From Listeria swaminathanii (GTDB lineage Bacteria; Bacillota; Bacilli; Lactobacillales; Listeriaceae), in contig NZ_JAATOD010000005.1 of the NCBI RefSeq assembly GCF_014229645.1, positions 62,001 to 126,000 on the forward strand: DNA of 64,000 bases, in the 5' to 3' direction. Both the position numbers and the translations under genes were made by a program. Positions 55,547 to 64,000 of the stretch are shown here, piece by piece. The notes under the pieces are model-generated. The model did not search any database, had not been told where the DNA came from, and saw nothing but the letters and a program-made list of their open reading frames with translations. How positions within the stretch are numbered: position 1 is the stretch's first letter; each line of letters starts with the position of its first letter.

Positions 55547-55582
55547 TATAATAAGAGTGTAAGTTATTGATAGCGCTATCAA
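55547..55582 (+). promoter_or_regulatory. Promoter and perfect cre site of the second PTS operon
   Basis: TATAAT (55547-55552) lies 54 bp before the first start codon. The 16-bp palindrome TTGATAGCGCTATCAA (55567-55582) contains TGATAGCGCTATCA, a perfect match to the CcpA consensus TGWNANCGNTNWCA, at the expected transcription start. The -35 region is poor, as expected for an activator-dependent promoter. Confidence 0.85.
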
Positions 55583-55605
55583 TCAGTTAGAAGGGATGAA
55601 GAGAT

Positions 55606-56040
55606 ATGTCTTTTTTGAATAAAGAGCTTGTGAATCTGCATGGAACAGCCAAAAACGCTGACGAAGCTATCGTGCAAGCTGGAGAATTATTAGTGAATGC
55701 AGGTTATGTGAGCGAGCAGTATGTAGAAAAAATGGTGGAATCTTATCATGAAAATGGTGCGTACTTTGTCATTGCACCTCAAATAGCAATTCCTCATGCA
55801 AGACCAACTGATGGTGTGGAAAACTCTGCAGTATCACTAGTCGTTCTAAAAGATGGTGTGAATTTCGGACACGCCGCAAATGATCCTGTGCGATTAGTAT
55901 TCGGACTTGCAGCAACGTCAAGCGAGGCACATTTAAAAGTCATTCAAAAAATTGTCTCCTTGCTTAGTAACAGCGAGAACATTGAAAAAATGATTCATTC
56001 AGAAGATTATCAAGTAATTGGAGAATTAGTGGAGGGATAA
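55606..56040 (+). CDS. PTS EIIA component, mannitol/fructose/ascorbate type
   Basis: The 144-aa EIIA has the active His64 in IAIPHARPTDG. It is the first gene of the operon; AAGGGATG precedes the ATG. Together with the next two genes it forms a complete EII of the ascorbate-galactitol superfamily. I recall it as lmo2651. Confidence 0.92.
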   Translation: MSFLNKELVNLHGTAKNADEAIVQAGELLVNAGYVSEQYVEKMVESYHENGAYFVIAPQIAIPHARPTDGVENSAVSLVVLKDGVNFGHAANDPVRLVFGLAATSSEAHLKVIQKIVSLLSNSENIEKMIHSEDYQVIGELVEG

Positions 56041-56042
56041 TA

Positions 56043-56315
56043 ATGAAAATTTTAGCAGTGTGTGGACTTGGTCAAGGGACAAGCTTAATTTTACGAATGA
56101 ATGTAGAAACAGTTTTGCGTGACATGGGAGTGGACGCAGATGTAGAGCACATTGATGTATCCGCTGCTCGCTCGATGAACGTTGATATTATCGTGACAAG
56201 CCAAGAACTAGCAGAAACGCTTGGAACAGATACAGGCGCCAAAGTAGTCATCGTCAACAACTATTTTGACAACGCCGAAATTAAAAATGCATTATCTGCA
56301 GCAATCAATAGTTAA
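56043..56315 (+). CDS. PTS EIIB component, ascorbate (UlaB) type
   Basis: The 90-aa EIIB has Cys7 in LAVCGLGQGTSLIL, typical of UlaB-like proteins. It follows the EIIA gene after 2 bp. I recall it as lmo2650. Confidence 0.93.
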   Translation: MKILAVCGLGQGTSLILRMNVETVLRDMGVDADVEHIDVSAARSMNVDIIVTSQELAETLGTDTGAKVVIVNNYFDNAEIKNALSAAINS

Positions 56316-56341
56316 ATAAGACAAAAAAAGGTGGGAAAAAA

Positions 56342-57640
56342 ATGGAGATTATTACGTGGATTGCCAATAACTTTTTTGGAACCCCAGCCATACTTTTAGG
56401 TTTTATCGTACTTCTCGGGTTACTTTTACAAAAGAAAAATTTAAGCCAAGTTATTAGCGGAACTTTTAAAGCTATTATCGGATTCTTAATTATCAACGCT
56501 GGTGCGGCTGTTATTACTGGTTCACTGGGCAGTTTCGAACCAATGTGGAAAGAGGTATTTGGACTAGAAACACCACCGCTTGCAGGGTTTTTAGGTCAAG
56601 AAGCCTTTAATGCAAAATTTGGTAGTGCGGTAACACTTGCGATGACACTTGGATTTTTAGTCAACGTATTATTAGCAAGATTTACCCCGTTTAAGTACAT
56701 TTATTTAACTGGTCATATGATGTTCTGGACAACGACAATTTTTGCAGGGATTACTGTGCAAGCTGTCGGCGGAGATATTCCGTTCTGGGGGCTGGTGCTC
56801 TTCTTAGCAGTAATTATGGGGCTTTACTGGACACTCCAACCAGCAATTACACAACCATTTTTGCGTAAAATTACTGGGAACGATAATGTCGCATTAGGCC
56901 ATACTTCATCCAGTGTAGCGATTCTATCCGCTTTACTAGGGAAAGTATTCGGAAATAAGAAAAATGATGCTGAACATATTAACTTACCGAAAAAATTAGA
57001 GTTCTTGCGTGACTCGAACGTTATTACAGCTCTTACAATGGGGATTCTGTTCGTAGTTGGTGCAGTAATCCTGATGGTGAAGAAAACACCGGGAGCAGAG
57101 AAATTAATCGCAGAAGCTGGAAATCAAAGCTTCATCGTATACTCGATCGTTCAGTCCTTTACGTTTGCAGCGGGTATCGCCATTGTCCTTGTGGGTGTGC
57201 GGATGTTTATCGGTGAAATCGTACCAGCCTTCAACGGTATTGCGACAAAACTTGTACCGGGTGCGAAACCAGCACTAGATGCGCCAATCGTTTATCCTTA
57301 TGCACCAAACTCCGTAATCATCGGTTTCCTAGGAGCATTCATTGGAGCGATTATCTGGTTAGTTGTACTTGGAAATACAGTTGGTTACGTATTTGTGCCA
57401 ACGATGATTGTTCTCTTCTTCCACGGAGCAGTTGCTGGGGTATTCGGTAACTCGACTGGTGGGATTAGAGGAGCGCTGATAGGTGGATTCTTAACAGCTA
57501 CGGTTGTTGCTTGGGGTCAATATATTATGGTTACATTCTTTATCAATACGACGGTTCCAGATACAGCAATGTGGGCAGCCGACTCAGATATGTTTATCCT
57601 CGGACCAATTGTCAGCATGTTAGCGAAGTTATTCTTTTAA
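56342..57640 (+). CDS. PTS EIIC permease, ascorbate (UlaA) type
   Basis: The 432-aa UlaA-family permease has about eleven membrane segments and the signature stretch FGTPAILLGFIVLLGLLLQ near the N-terminus, GHMMFWTT at about 122 and VGVRMFIGEIVPAF near 285. AAAGGTGGG precedes the ATG. The cargo need not be ascorbate; the enzymes encoded behind it are not those of ascorbate breakdown. I recall it as lmo2649. Confidence 0.92.
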   Translation: MEIITWIANNFFGTPAILLGFIVLLGLLLQKKNLSQVISGTFKAIIGFLIINAGAAVITGSLGSFEPMWKEVFGLETPPLAGFLGQEAFNAKFGSAVTLAMTLGFLVNVLLARFTPFKYIYLTGHMMFWTTTIFAGITVQAVGGDIPFWGLVLFLAVIMGLYWTLQPAITQPFLRKITGNDNVALGHTSSSVAILSALLGKVFGNKKNDAEHINLPKKLEFLRDSNVITALTMGILFVVGAVILMVKKTPGAEKLIAEAGNQSFIVYSIVQSFTFAAGIAIVLVGVRMFIGEIVPAFNGIATKLVPGAKPALDAPIVYPYAPNSVIIGFLGAFIGAIIWLVVLGNTVGYVFVPTMIVLFFHGAVAGVFGNSTGGIRGALIGGFLTATVVAWGQYIMVTFFINTTVPDTAMWAADSDMFILGPIVSMLAKLFF

Positions 57641-57645
57641 GTGAA

Positions 57646-57693
57646 ATCTAAACCTCTTCCTTGTCTAGCATTCAAGAGGAAGAGGTTTTTTGA
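57646..57693 (+). terminator. Hairpin after the EIIC gene (partial terminator)
   Basis: AAACCTCTTCC and GGAAGAGGTTT form an 11-bp stem followed by TTTTTT, 16 bp before the next ribosome site. It probably reduces, rather than stops, transcription into the enzyme genes. Confidence 0.7.
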
Positions 57694-57708
57694 AAGGAAG
57701 TTTTAAAA

Positions 57709-58701
57709 ATGAGTTTTATTCGTACTTTTTATGGAGATATTGCCCCAGATCAATTGGGCTTCACTTATTCACATGAGCATATTGTCTGCGTACCGGCTTA
57801 CTGGCAAGAACGAGATGCTGACGATTTACTTTTAGATGATAAAGAAAAATCGCAGCTAGACGTACAAGATTTCGCAGACTTAGGCGGAAAAACGATTGTC
57901 GATGCGACCGCGGTTGATTACGGCAGACGCGTCCTTGATGTAGCGCAAATTTCCAAAGAAACCGGCATTCAAATCGTTGGGACAGCGGGATTTAACAAAA
58001 GTTTCTTATGGGATGGGAAAATTAAGCCGGAACTGAAACCAATCATCGGCGATTTTGAAACCTATTATGAATGGATTGAAAATACTTCAACGGAAAAACT
58101 AACGGAATTTGTCGTAAATGAAGTGGAAAATGGGCTTGAAGGAACGCCGTATAAGGCCGGTCAGGTGAAATTTGGAACGGGCTACAATATGATTACACCT
58201 TTAGAAGAAAAGACGATACGCGCGGTTGCAAGAGCACATCATGAAACCAAAGCACCGATTCATTCCCATACAGAAGCGGGAACGATGGCGCTCGAGCAAA
58301 TCGAAATTTTAAAACAAGAAAATATCCCGTTAGAATATCTATCTATTGGGCATATGGACCGCAACCTCGACCCGTATTATCATAAGCAAGTTGCAAAAAC
58401 AGGCGCATTCATGTCATTCGACGGCATTGCCAAAATTAAATACGCACCAGAAAGTGCTCGTATTGCCGCGATTCTATATTTAGTTTCGGAAGGGTTTGAA
58501 GATCAAATTCTAGTTAGTGGCGATACTGCGCGAAAAACATACTATAAACATTACGGTCACGGCCCAGGACTCGAATACATCGCCAAAAAATGGGTGCCAC
58601 GCTTTATCGATGAAGCAAACGAAAAAGGCTTTGACGGAGAGAAATTAGTCAAAAAATTCTTCGTGGATAACCCAGCTAGATGCTTTACATTTAAAAAATA
58701 G
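57709..58701 (+). CDS. Phosphotriesterase-family metal-dependent hydrolase
   Basis: The 330-aa TIM-barrel amidohydrolase has the metal motifs FTYSHEHIVC (N-terminal HxH), HSHTEAGTMALEQIE and IGHMDRN, plus a C-terminal VSGDTARK Asp motif. Such proteins act mostly as lactonases. Lying behind a PTS, it may open a phosphorylated sugar lactone. AAAGGAAG precedes the ATG. I recall it as lmo2648. Confidence 0.9.
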   Translation: MSFIRTFYGDIAPDQLGFTYSHEHIVCVPAYWQERDADDLLLDDKEKSQLDVQDFADLGGKTIVDATAVDYGRRVLDVAQISKETGIQIVGTAGFNKSFLWDGKIKPELKPIIGDFETYYEWIENTSTEKLTEFVVNEVENGLEGTPYKAGQVKFGTGYNMITPLEEKTIRAVARAHHETKAPIHSHTEAGTMALEQIEILKQENIPLEYLSIGHMDRNLDPYYHKQVAKTGAFMSFDGIAKIKYAPESARIAAILYLVSEGFEDQILVSGDTARKTYYKHYGHGPGLEYIAKKWVPRFIDEANEKGFDGEKLVKKFFVDNPARCFTFKK

Positions 58702-58713
58702 GAGGCGAAATCT

Positions 58714-59463
58714 GTGTTATATGCAGATGAAAATTCATTTGATATTGGCGCGAAAATCACGAAAACAAAACCAGTCATTTTGCCAATAGGAGCGGTTGAA
58801 GCGCACGGACCACATTTGCCACTAGGGACAGACAATATTTTAGCGTCAGAATATTCTGCGAAAATAGCGGCGGAAACAGACGGATTCGTGCTTCCGATAT
58901 TACCGTACGGCCAAGTTTGGAGCTTGCAAGATTTTCCGGGAAGTTTGACATTATCGAATGAAACGGTCACCAAAGTAGTCGTGGAAATCGGTGAAAGTCT
59001 TTATAAACAAGGGTTCCGGCTGTTTGTGCCAGTGAGTGGACACCTTGGAAATATGGCGGCACTCAAAGATGCGGCGCGCGAACTATATGCCAAATACCCC
59101 GATATGATTATCCTGCACATTTTTTACCCGAATATCCAAAAATTAGCAATGGATGTGCGCGAAGGAACAGCCAATCACCATACGTACATTCATGCTTGTG
59201 AAATTGAAACATCACTCATGCTCTATTTATCCCCAGAAAATGCAGATATGAGTCGTGCGATTGATGATCCGCCAGTTTTACCAATTGATGCGGATTTCAC
59301 CCCAACACCATGGCAAAACTTCACCAAGACAGCAGTTTTAGGAGAAGCAACTTTAGCGACGGCAGAAAAAGGCGAATACTTGATTGAAAAAACGTTAAAA
59401 ACATGTGTGGAGTTGATAAAGCTTGAACAAGAAAAAATTCGAAAGTCTACCAAAATGGAATAA
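58714..59463 (+). CDS. Creatininase-family amidohydrolase
   Basis: The 249-aa protein has the creatininase motif LPIGAVEAHGPHLPLGTDN (metal-binding Glu, His and Asp) and VSGHLGNMAAL and HACEIETSLMLYL segments. Start GTG at 58714 after AGGAGG. Members open cyclic amides or act on related substrates. It overlaps the next gene by 41 bp. I recall it as lmo2647. Confidence 0.9.
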   Translation: MLYADENSFDIGAKITKTKPVILPIGAVEAHGPHLPLGTDNILASEYSAKIAAETDGFVLPILPYGQVWSLQDFPGSLTLSNETVTKVVVEIGESLYKQGFRLFVPVSGHLGNMAALKDAARELYAKYPDMIILHIFYPNIQKLAMDVREGTANHHTYIHACEIETSLMLYLSPENADMSRAIDDPPVLPIDADFTPTPWQNFTKTAVLGEATLATAEKGEYLIEKTLKTCVELIKLEQEKIRKSTKME

Positions 59464-60142
59464 TTTTGCGCTATTTAATTTTTTAGCGAAAGATAAGGAA
59501 AATAGCCGAGAAGTCATGGAAGCGGCGCATGGTTTCGCAGTACCGGGAATCGTCGCAACGAACTATGAAACAGCCGAAGAAGCGGCCGTTGTGATTAAAG
59601 AACTACAAACTACAGCGGCGGTCGTGAGTGTGGGTCTTGGTGGTGGCGGGGACTGGCAAAACTGGCGCGATGTGCTTCATATCGCCCGCCTTGCTTCAAA
59701 CAGCCATATCAACCAACCAATCGAAACAGCGGGATTAACAAATGACTTGCTCCCAGAAACTTTCACTAATGCGCTCGTTCGACCAACCGGAAAAGTCGGT
59801 ATCGTTCGTTTATCTTCCGGCGACGAAATCACGGCCGAAGAAGCTGTCAATTACTGCCTATCTGCCAACATCCCATCGATTAAATTTATGAGCATCGAAG
59901 GCACAAAATATTTAGACGAACTAGTTTATTTAACAAAAATCGCGGCCGAGAAAGGCATTTACGGTATTGAGCCAGCTGGTGGAATTGGGGCCGATAACAT
60001 CCTTGAAATAACAACCGCCATCAAATCAACCGGTATTCCATTCTACATGCCGCACATTTTCGGCAAAACAATTGATAAAGCAACAGGTCGGACGAAGCCA
60101 GAAGAAATTGAGAAAATTTTTGCCGCATTGGAGGGGAAATAA
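59423..60142 (+). CDS. KDGP-aldolase-family protein (DgaF-like)
   Basis: The 239-aa TIM-barrel protein starts with TTG at 59423, ten bases after GGAG, within the previous gene. It contains VVSVGLGGGGDWQNW, IKFMSIEGTKYLDEL and GIEPAGGIGADNILEI, which fit the DgaF/YagE-unrelated KDGP aldolase family that cleaves 2-keto-3-deoxy-6-phosphogluconate-type acids to pyruvate and a triose phosphate. The exact substrate is open. I recall it as lmo2646. Confidence 0.82.
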   Translation: MNKKKFESLPKWNNFALFNFLAKDKENSREVMEAAHGFAVPGIVATNYETAEEAAVVIKELQTTAAVVSVGLGGGGDWQNWRDVLHIARLASNSHINQPIETAGLTNDLLPETFTNALVRPTGKVGIVRLSSGDEITAEEAVNYCLSANIPSIKFMSIEGTKYLDELVYLTKIAAEKGIYGIEPAGGIGADNILEITTAIKSTGIPFYMPHIFGKTIDKATGRTKPEEIEKIFAALEGK

Positions 60143-60886
60143 ATGATTAATAACTACATCGATATTACGGTGCGCTTATTAGAAAATATTCTTGATAATG
60201 AAGCGGATTACGTAAAAGAAGCAGGAGCCAAAGTTGCCGAGTCTATCGAAAACGATGGTGTTATCCATTTGTTTGGCTGCGGTCACTCCCATATTTTAAC
60301 AGAAGAAGTATTTTATAGAGCAGGCGGATTAGCGGCAATTCATCCAATTTTACATGAACCGTTAATGCTCCACGAAGGTGCCGCGGCGTCTTCCGTACTC
60401 GAACGCAAAAATGATTATGCGAAGACGTTTATGGCGGAGGAGGATATTCGCCCGGGTGATGTTATGATTGTGTTATCAACATCGGGTCGCAATCCCGTAC
60501 CAATTGATGTTGCGGAAATCGCCCGTGAAAAAGGTGCCTTTGTCATCGTGATTACCTCGCTGCAATATTCAGCCAGCCAAAAATCACGCCACGTATCTGG
60601 CAAAAGACTATCCGATACAGGTGATATTGTAATTGATAATGGTGCTGTTAAAGGCGACGCAGTACTAAAATCCGCGAACTTTGATATCGCATTCGCCCCA
60701 ACATCAACCGTAACTGGCGCAGTCATCTTGCAATCTATTTTTGCAGAAGCGATTGAAAAAATGGTAAACGATAATTATACGCCACCAGTATTTATTAGCG
60801 GAAATGTCGAAAACGCCGATGCGCATAACCAAGCACTTGTTGATAAATATAACGAACGTATTCCGCTTCTTGGAATGAATTTATAA
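60143..60886 (+). CDS. SIS-domain sugar-phosphate-binding protein (UPF0309-like)
   Basis: The 247-aa protein has a SIS fold with FGCGHSHILTEEVFYRAGG (near 45), LSTSGRNPVPIDVAEIA (near 110) and a C-terminal EKMVNDNYTPPVFISGNV segment. It follows the aldolase gene with no gap. SIS proteins isomerise or bind phosphosugars, so this points to a phospho-amino-sugar or ketose phosphate in the pathway. I recall it as lmo2645. Confidence 0.85.
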   Translation: MINNYIDITVRLLENILDNEADYVKEAGAKVAESIENDGVIHLFGCGHSHILTEEVFYRAGGLAAIHPILHEPLMLHEGAAASSVLERKNDYAKTFMAEEDIRPGDVMIVLSTSGRNPVPIDVAEIAREKGAFVIVITSLQYSASQKSRHVSGKRLSDTGDIVIDNGAVKGDAVLKSANFDIAFAPTSTVTGAVILQSIFAEAIEKMVNDNYTPPVFISGNVENADAHNQALVDKYNERIPLLGMNL

Positions 60887-60892
60887 AAGTAG

Positions 60893-60929
60893 CTGCCTTA
60901 GGGATTTTGTTTCCCTAGGGTTTTTTTAG
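60893..60929 (+). terminator. Terminator of the second PTS operon
   Basis: CCTTAGGGA and TCCCTAGGG form a stem followed by seven T. A TATAAT at 60932-60938, just after it, may be the -10 of the next gene. Confidence 0.75.
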
Positions 60930-60964
60930 TATAATAAAGATATTAAGGACTTTGGAGGAATTCG

Positions 60965-61777
60965 ATGCTTACAACGAGAAAAGCATTATATTATTTAGAC
61001 AAAGGAAAAACAAAAGATGCTATTCGCTTACTTGAAACTTGTTGGAATCAAGAAGTGACAGTCGAAAATAGAAGAGATATATTTTCAGCGACTGTATTGC
61101 TCAGTGACGTGTTATACCAAAGAGGCGAACGTTTCCCAGAAATCTATCAACATCTAATGTCGATTTTAGAAGACATGCAAGATCTGGAAGCAGTTGATTT
61201 TGAACGCGAAAAAGCGACGCAGATTTTAGCTGAATTAGATGAATATTTTAGTGAAGTAGGCACATTTTTCCAAGATCATAGTTTAACCGAGCTTTGGGTG
61301 AAATCCGATTATAAAAATGACTATAATGATGTGTATCCAACACGACAAAGAGTGGCTGACATCGAAGCAGAACTTGGGCATAAGTTGCCTGAATCATATA
61401 TCTACTTAATGCGTCATACCCAAAACGGAGGGATAGTATCAACGGATTCTGTACCTACGACAGAGCCAAGTTCATGGGCAGAGAATTGTGTAGCTATTAC
61501 TGGAATCATGGGAATAGGGAATCGTGGAATTTCTACATTGAATGGATCATTCAATACAAAATTTTGGATGGAAGAGTGGGGTTATCCTGACGTTGGTTTA
61601 GCCATTGCTGATTGTCCTTCTGCCGGTCACGATATGGTTTTCTTAGATTACCGAGAATGCGGCAAAACAGGCGAGCCAACAGTTGTTCACATTGATCAAG
61701 AAGGTGATTATAAGATAATTAAGCTAGCGGATAATTTTGAAGCGTTCATTATGAGTTTGTATATAGAAGAATATTAA
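60965..61777 (+). CDS. SMI1/KNR4 (SUKH)-domain protein
   Basis: The 270-aa protein has an N-terminal helical, TPR-like part (LYYLDKGKTKDAIRLLETCW) and a SUKH/SMI1-KNR4 domain from about 120 (VADIEAELGHKLPESYIYLM, then the HTQNGG loop and a long GIMGIGNRGISTL segment). SUKH proteins are often immunity proteins against secreted toxins, but no toxin is encoded nearby. TTGGAGG precedes the ATG. I recall it as lmo2644. Confidence 0.83.
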   Translation: MLTTRKALYYLDKGKTKDAIRLLETCWNQEVTVENRRDIFSATVLLSDVLYQRGERFPEIYQHLMSILEDMQDLEAVDFEREKATQILAELDEYFSEVGTFFQDHSLTELWVKSDYKNDYNDVYPTRQRVADIEAELGHKLPESYIYLMRHTQNGGIVSTDSVPTTEPSSWAENCVAITGIMGIGNRGISTLNGSFNTKFWMEEWGYPDVGLAIADCPSAGHDMVFLDYRECGKTGEPTVVHIDQEGDYKIIKLADNFEAFIMSLYIEEY

Positions 61778-61805
61778 TCCAAAAAATGGAAAAGGAGTGC
61801 GGCCG

Positions 61806-62792
61806 ATGGATCCAGCATATGTATTTGATAGCGAGCAAGCAACGAAATTATTAATGAAGAATTACGAGTTAGTAAAAACAAGTGGTGTCAGTTTTATTGA
61901 TAAACGAATTCGGTTTCTAATCGCTCGTCTGTTTGCAGGAAACAATGAAGTCGTGAGTCCAGAGAAATTCAATACACTAAACAAAGAATTTAAGCGACAA
62001 CTTGGTATGTTTACAGCGCTAAATGGAAATGTCCGCGCCTCACTTGTAGGCTTGTTGATGGCAAGTGACAACGCTAGCTCAGACAGTGTTCGGCAAGTGA
62101 TTTCAAACTATAACATGTTAATTCAAGCGGGATTTCAACGCACAGAATACACTTATTTTGCAGCTTACTTATTACTAGAATCGGAAAATCCAACAGTAAC
62201 AGCTCAAAAAGCGAAAACCATCCACCAACTTTTCAAAAAAGACCACCCATTTTTAACCAAAAGTGAAGACGTGACAACGGCCGTTTTCTTAGCCAACCTA
62301 CCTGAAGAAAACACTGGAAAATTGGCGGAAGTAACAGAATACTATTTCCAAGAGTTTGCCGCGAAAGGCTTCCGAAAAAATGACAGCCTACAATTTTTAG
62401 CAACAACAGGAACCCTTTTATACGGCGAAAAAGACAGCAAATTTATTCGACGAGTAGATAACATTGTGGAAGAATTACGACAAAAAGGCGTGAAAATAAA
62501 ACCACTACATTACTCGAGTATCGGGATTTTAGCATTTGTCATGGATGGCCGCAAAATCGACTCAGGATTAGTGAACCTCATTGATGAATTAGGGCAACAA
62601 CCTGGCTTGCGCTTTGGACGCGAATTCGTTACAGCTCTAGCGATAAGCCTTTATACAGAAAAACAATCAGGCCAAATGAGCAAAGAACAATTAGAAGGAT
62701 TAATGGTCAATGTGCATATTTTAATTGCGATGGAACAAGCCGTCGCGGTAAGTGCAGCAGCTGCAGCGAGTGCGGCCGCCGCATCTAGTTAA
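61806..62792 (+). CDS. DUF4003-like protein of unknown function
   Basis: The 328-aa protein (from ATG at 61806, after AAAAGGAG) appears all-helical and soluble, with LFAGNNEVVSPEKFN near residue 40 and KPLHYSSIGILAFVMDGRK near 235. From memory this fits DUF4003 of Firmicutes. The C-terminus is an unusual Ala/Ser tail (VSAAAAASAAAASS). It lies 28 bp after the SUKH gene and probably shares its transcript. I recall it as lmo2643. Confidence 0.75.
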   Translation: MDPAYVFDSEQATKLLMKNYELVKTSGVSFIDKRIRFLIARLFAGNNEVVSPEKFNTLNKEFKRQLGMFTALNGNVRASLVGLLMASDNASSDSVRQVISNYNMLIQAGFQRTEYTYFAAYLLLESENPTVTAQKAKTIHQLFKKDHPFLTKSEDVTTAVFLANLPEENTGKLAEVTEYYFQEFAAKGFRKNDSLQFLATTGTLLYGEKDSKFIRRVDNIVEELRQKGVKIKPLHYSSIGILAFVMDGRKIDSGLVNLIDELGQQPGLRFGREFVTALAISLYTEKQSGQMSKEQLEGLMVNVHILIAMEQAVAVSAAAAASAAAASS

Positions 62793-62793
62793 T

Positions 62794-62833
62794 ACAAAAA
62801 AACTGGTAGCCCGCGCGGGGCTACCAGTTTTTT
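62794..62833. terminator. Bidirectional terminator between convergent genes
   Basis: AAAAACTGGTAGCCC and GGGCTACCAGTTTTT form a 15-bp perfect stem with A- and T-runs outside; it serves the DUF4003-like gene and the phosphoesterase gene. Confidence 0.95.
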
Positions 62834-62835
62834 AT

Positions 62836-64000
62836 TTATGGGCTAACATAAAAGTCATTGCTTTTCTTAGGTGGATTGGATGAACTTAAAACATAATCTT
62901 TCAAAAATGAATTCGGAGCGGAATCCCATAAAGCCATTCCGTCAGATTTTGGCGGTGCAGTACCAGCGAAGAAATACATATTATTTAATCCCATAGTATC
63001 CGCCATTTTTTCCTTATCTGCTTGGCTGTATTTATCATAAGACTCATTCGTCATCAAGTCCATAATCGCTTTATCATAACCACTATTATAAAAAGTATCG
63101 TAATCAAATTGGTCGAAATTAAGCAAGTTTTCATCCGTAGAGCCATTCGCTTTCGCCCAAGCTTCGATATCTAATTTTTTTGATTGATAAGTGAAGTTTT
63201 TGTTTTTTGCACTATACGTAATGGTGCCGTACTTATGCGGGAAAACAGAAAGCGCATTTGTCACGATATCCGTGATTTCTTTGCCATCTGTGCTTTTTGC
63301 GGAACGAATATTTTGCGTGTGGATATGACCGCTAAGAGAAAAATCCATCGCTCCAGCTGTAAGAGCATCAATCACTTGCTGATTATAATTAATCGTATAG
63401 CCTTTTTGGATGACATCACTATGATCCGTTAAATTATGATGCAACACTGGGATGAGTTTCGCGCCGTTTTTCTTCGCAAGCGCGCTACTTTCTTTTATCC
63501 AATCTAAAGTTCCGGCTGTTAATCCGCCTTCTGTTGTGGGAGTTCCCTGTTGCATATTTGTTTTATACATAGCAGTATCAAGCATAAGGAGCCACACTTT
63601 GGACGAGGGAGCCGCTAAATAACTAAGCGAAAAATCATCACGCGAAATGGCATCTTCGTAACCAAACTTGCCATAAATTTTACTAAAATCTGTTGGTGAA
63701 ATAGTGTCAGTCGGTAGTTGCTTATCTTTTTCGAATTTGCGCGCCCATGGGTTATTAATATCATGGTTACCTGGAACTACAAAAACTTGAGTCCCATTCT
63801 TTTCCACTTGAGTAAGTTTTTTCGCTAATCCTTCGTGGCTTGTTTTTTCACCATTATTCGTCAAATCGCCGCTAATAATAAGCACATCTGTCTTCTTCGC
63901 CTCAACATCCGCTAAAAAAGCATCCGTTATTTCGTTGCTATAAGCCAGTTGTTTACCATCGCCAGCAGCCACGTATTTTTCAAAAGCTTTGCCATTATCC
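62836..64000 (-). CDS. Calcineurin-like metallophosphoesterase (5' end outside the window)
   Basis: The frame is open to the right edge (the residues before the GTG at 63972 read DNGKAFEKY), so the start is not in the window; 388 codons are visible. Metal-ligand motifs are LIISGDLTNNGEKTSHEG (GDxx), VVPGNHDINNPW (GNHD), LIPVLHHNL and FSLSGHIHTQN (GHxH). The first motif, expected to read DxH, lies upstream of the window. The downstream domain has SYDKYSQADKEKM. The Listeria homologue lmo2642 has been described as a phosphodiesterase active on cyclic nucleotides; substrate here is inference. Confidence 0.9.
   Translation of the reverse strand, partial: DNGKAFEKYVAAGDGKQLAYSNEITDAFLADVEAKKTDVLIISGDLTNNGEKTSHEGLAKKLTQVEKNGTQVFVVPGNHDINNPWARKFEKDKQLPTDTISPTDFSKIYGKFGYEDAISRDDFSLSYLAAPSSKVWLLMLDTAMYKTNMQQGTPTTEGGLTAGTLDWIKESSALAKKNGAKLIPVLHHNLTDHSDVIQKGYTINYNQQVIDALTAGAMDFSLSGHIHTQNIRSAKSTDGKEITDIVTNALSVFPHKYGTITYSAKNKNFTYQSKKLDIEAWAKANGSTDENLLNFDQFDYDTFYNSGYDKAIMDLMTNESYDKYSQADKEKMADTMGLNNMYFFAGTAPPKSDGMALWDSAPNSFLKDYVLSSSNPPKKSNDFYVSP

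Overview
The window looks like a chromosome segment of Listeria sensu stricto, most likely L. monocytogenes. The evidence is its low-GC Firmicutes gene style (strong AGGAGG sites, TTG/GTG starts) and a gene order that I recall as the lmo2698-to-lmo2642 stretch of strain EGD-e, read in reverse. Locus numbers are quoted from memory as orientation only. I see no rRNA, tRNA, IS element, prophage or CRISPR array.

Layout. 1-2.4 kb: edge of an RpiR-type regulator and the PEP-dependent dihydroxyacetone kinase operon dhaKLM (minus). 2.5-5.1 kb: Orn/Lys/Arg-decarboxylase-like protein, thymidylate kinase and the c-di-AMP receptor PstA/DarA (plus). 5.1-5.5 kb: an unannotated type I toxin-antitoxin locus (BsrG/TxpA-like, 28-aa toxin). 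6-8.6 kb: a LysM/glucosaminidase autolysin and a divergent TetR regulator. 8.65-14 kb: an M-box Mg2+ riboswitch, a 31-codon acidic/proline upstream ORF, an MgtA-type P-type ATPase and two SEDS glycosyltransferases (FtsW and RodA types). 14-16.1 kb: a cellobiose-family PTS (minus) behind a consensus sigma-54 promoter with an upstream palindrome. 16.3-24.1 kb: kdpFABCDE, the high-affinity K+ system. 24.2-30.4 kb: mixed housekeeping genes, including an SOS-controlled YolD/Y-family polymerase pair whose polymerase is frameshifted, and an AraC-like gene lacking a normal start codon. 30.7-41.1 kb: a pentitol (arabitol/xylitol) operon with an MtlR/LicR-type activator, a three-subunit PTS, two zinc dehydrogenases, RpiB, two epimerases and transketolase. 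41.2-44.6 kb: GNAT protein and two tail-to-tail dGTPase-like genes, of which the AT-rich minus-strand copy looks accessory. 44.6-49.2 kb: the str operon rpsL-rpsG-fusA-tuf. 49.2-53.2 kb: an accessory cassette (small secreted protein, three permeases, one ABC ATPase, one anchored protein) bracketed by two identical 43-bp copies of the tuf terminator. 53.3-60.9 kb: a second MtlR-type activator and an uncharacterised PTS, phosphotriesterase, creatininase, aldolase and SIS operon with a perfect cre site. 60.9-64 kb: an SMI1/KNR4-like protein, a DUF4003-like protein and the 3' part of a metallophosphoesterase.

How the genes work together. Much of the window is cation homeostasis (Mg2+ riboswitch and transporter, Kdp, c-di-AMP sensing by PstA and possibly KdpD), cell-wall synthesis and turnover (SEDS proteins, autolysin), and PTS-coupled carbohydrate use feeding the pentose phosphate pathway. 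The least explained parts are the terminator-flanked secretion/ABC cassette, the type I toxin locus, the Mg2+ leader peptide and the extra dGTPase.
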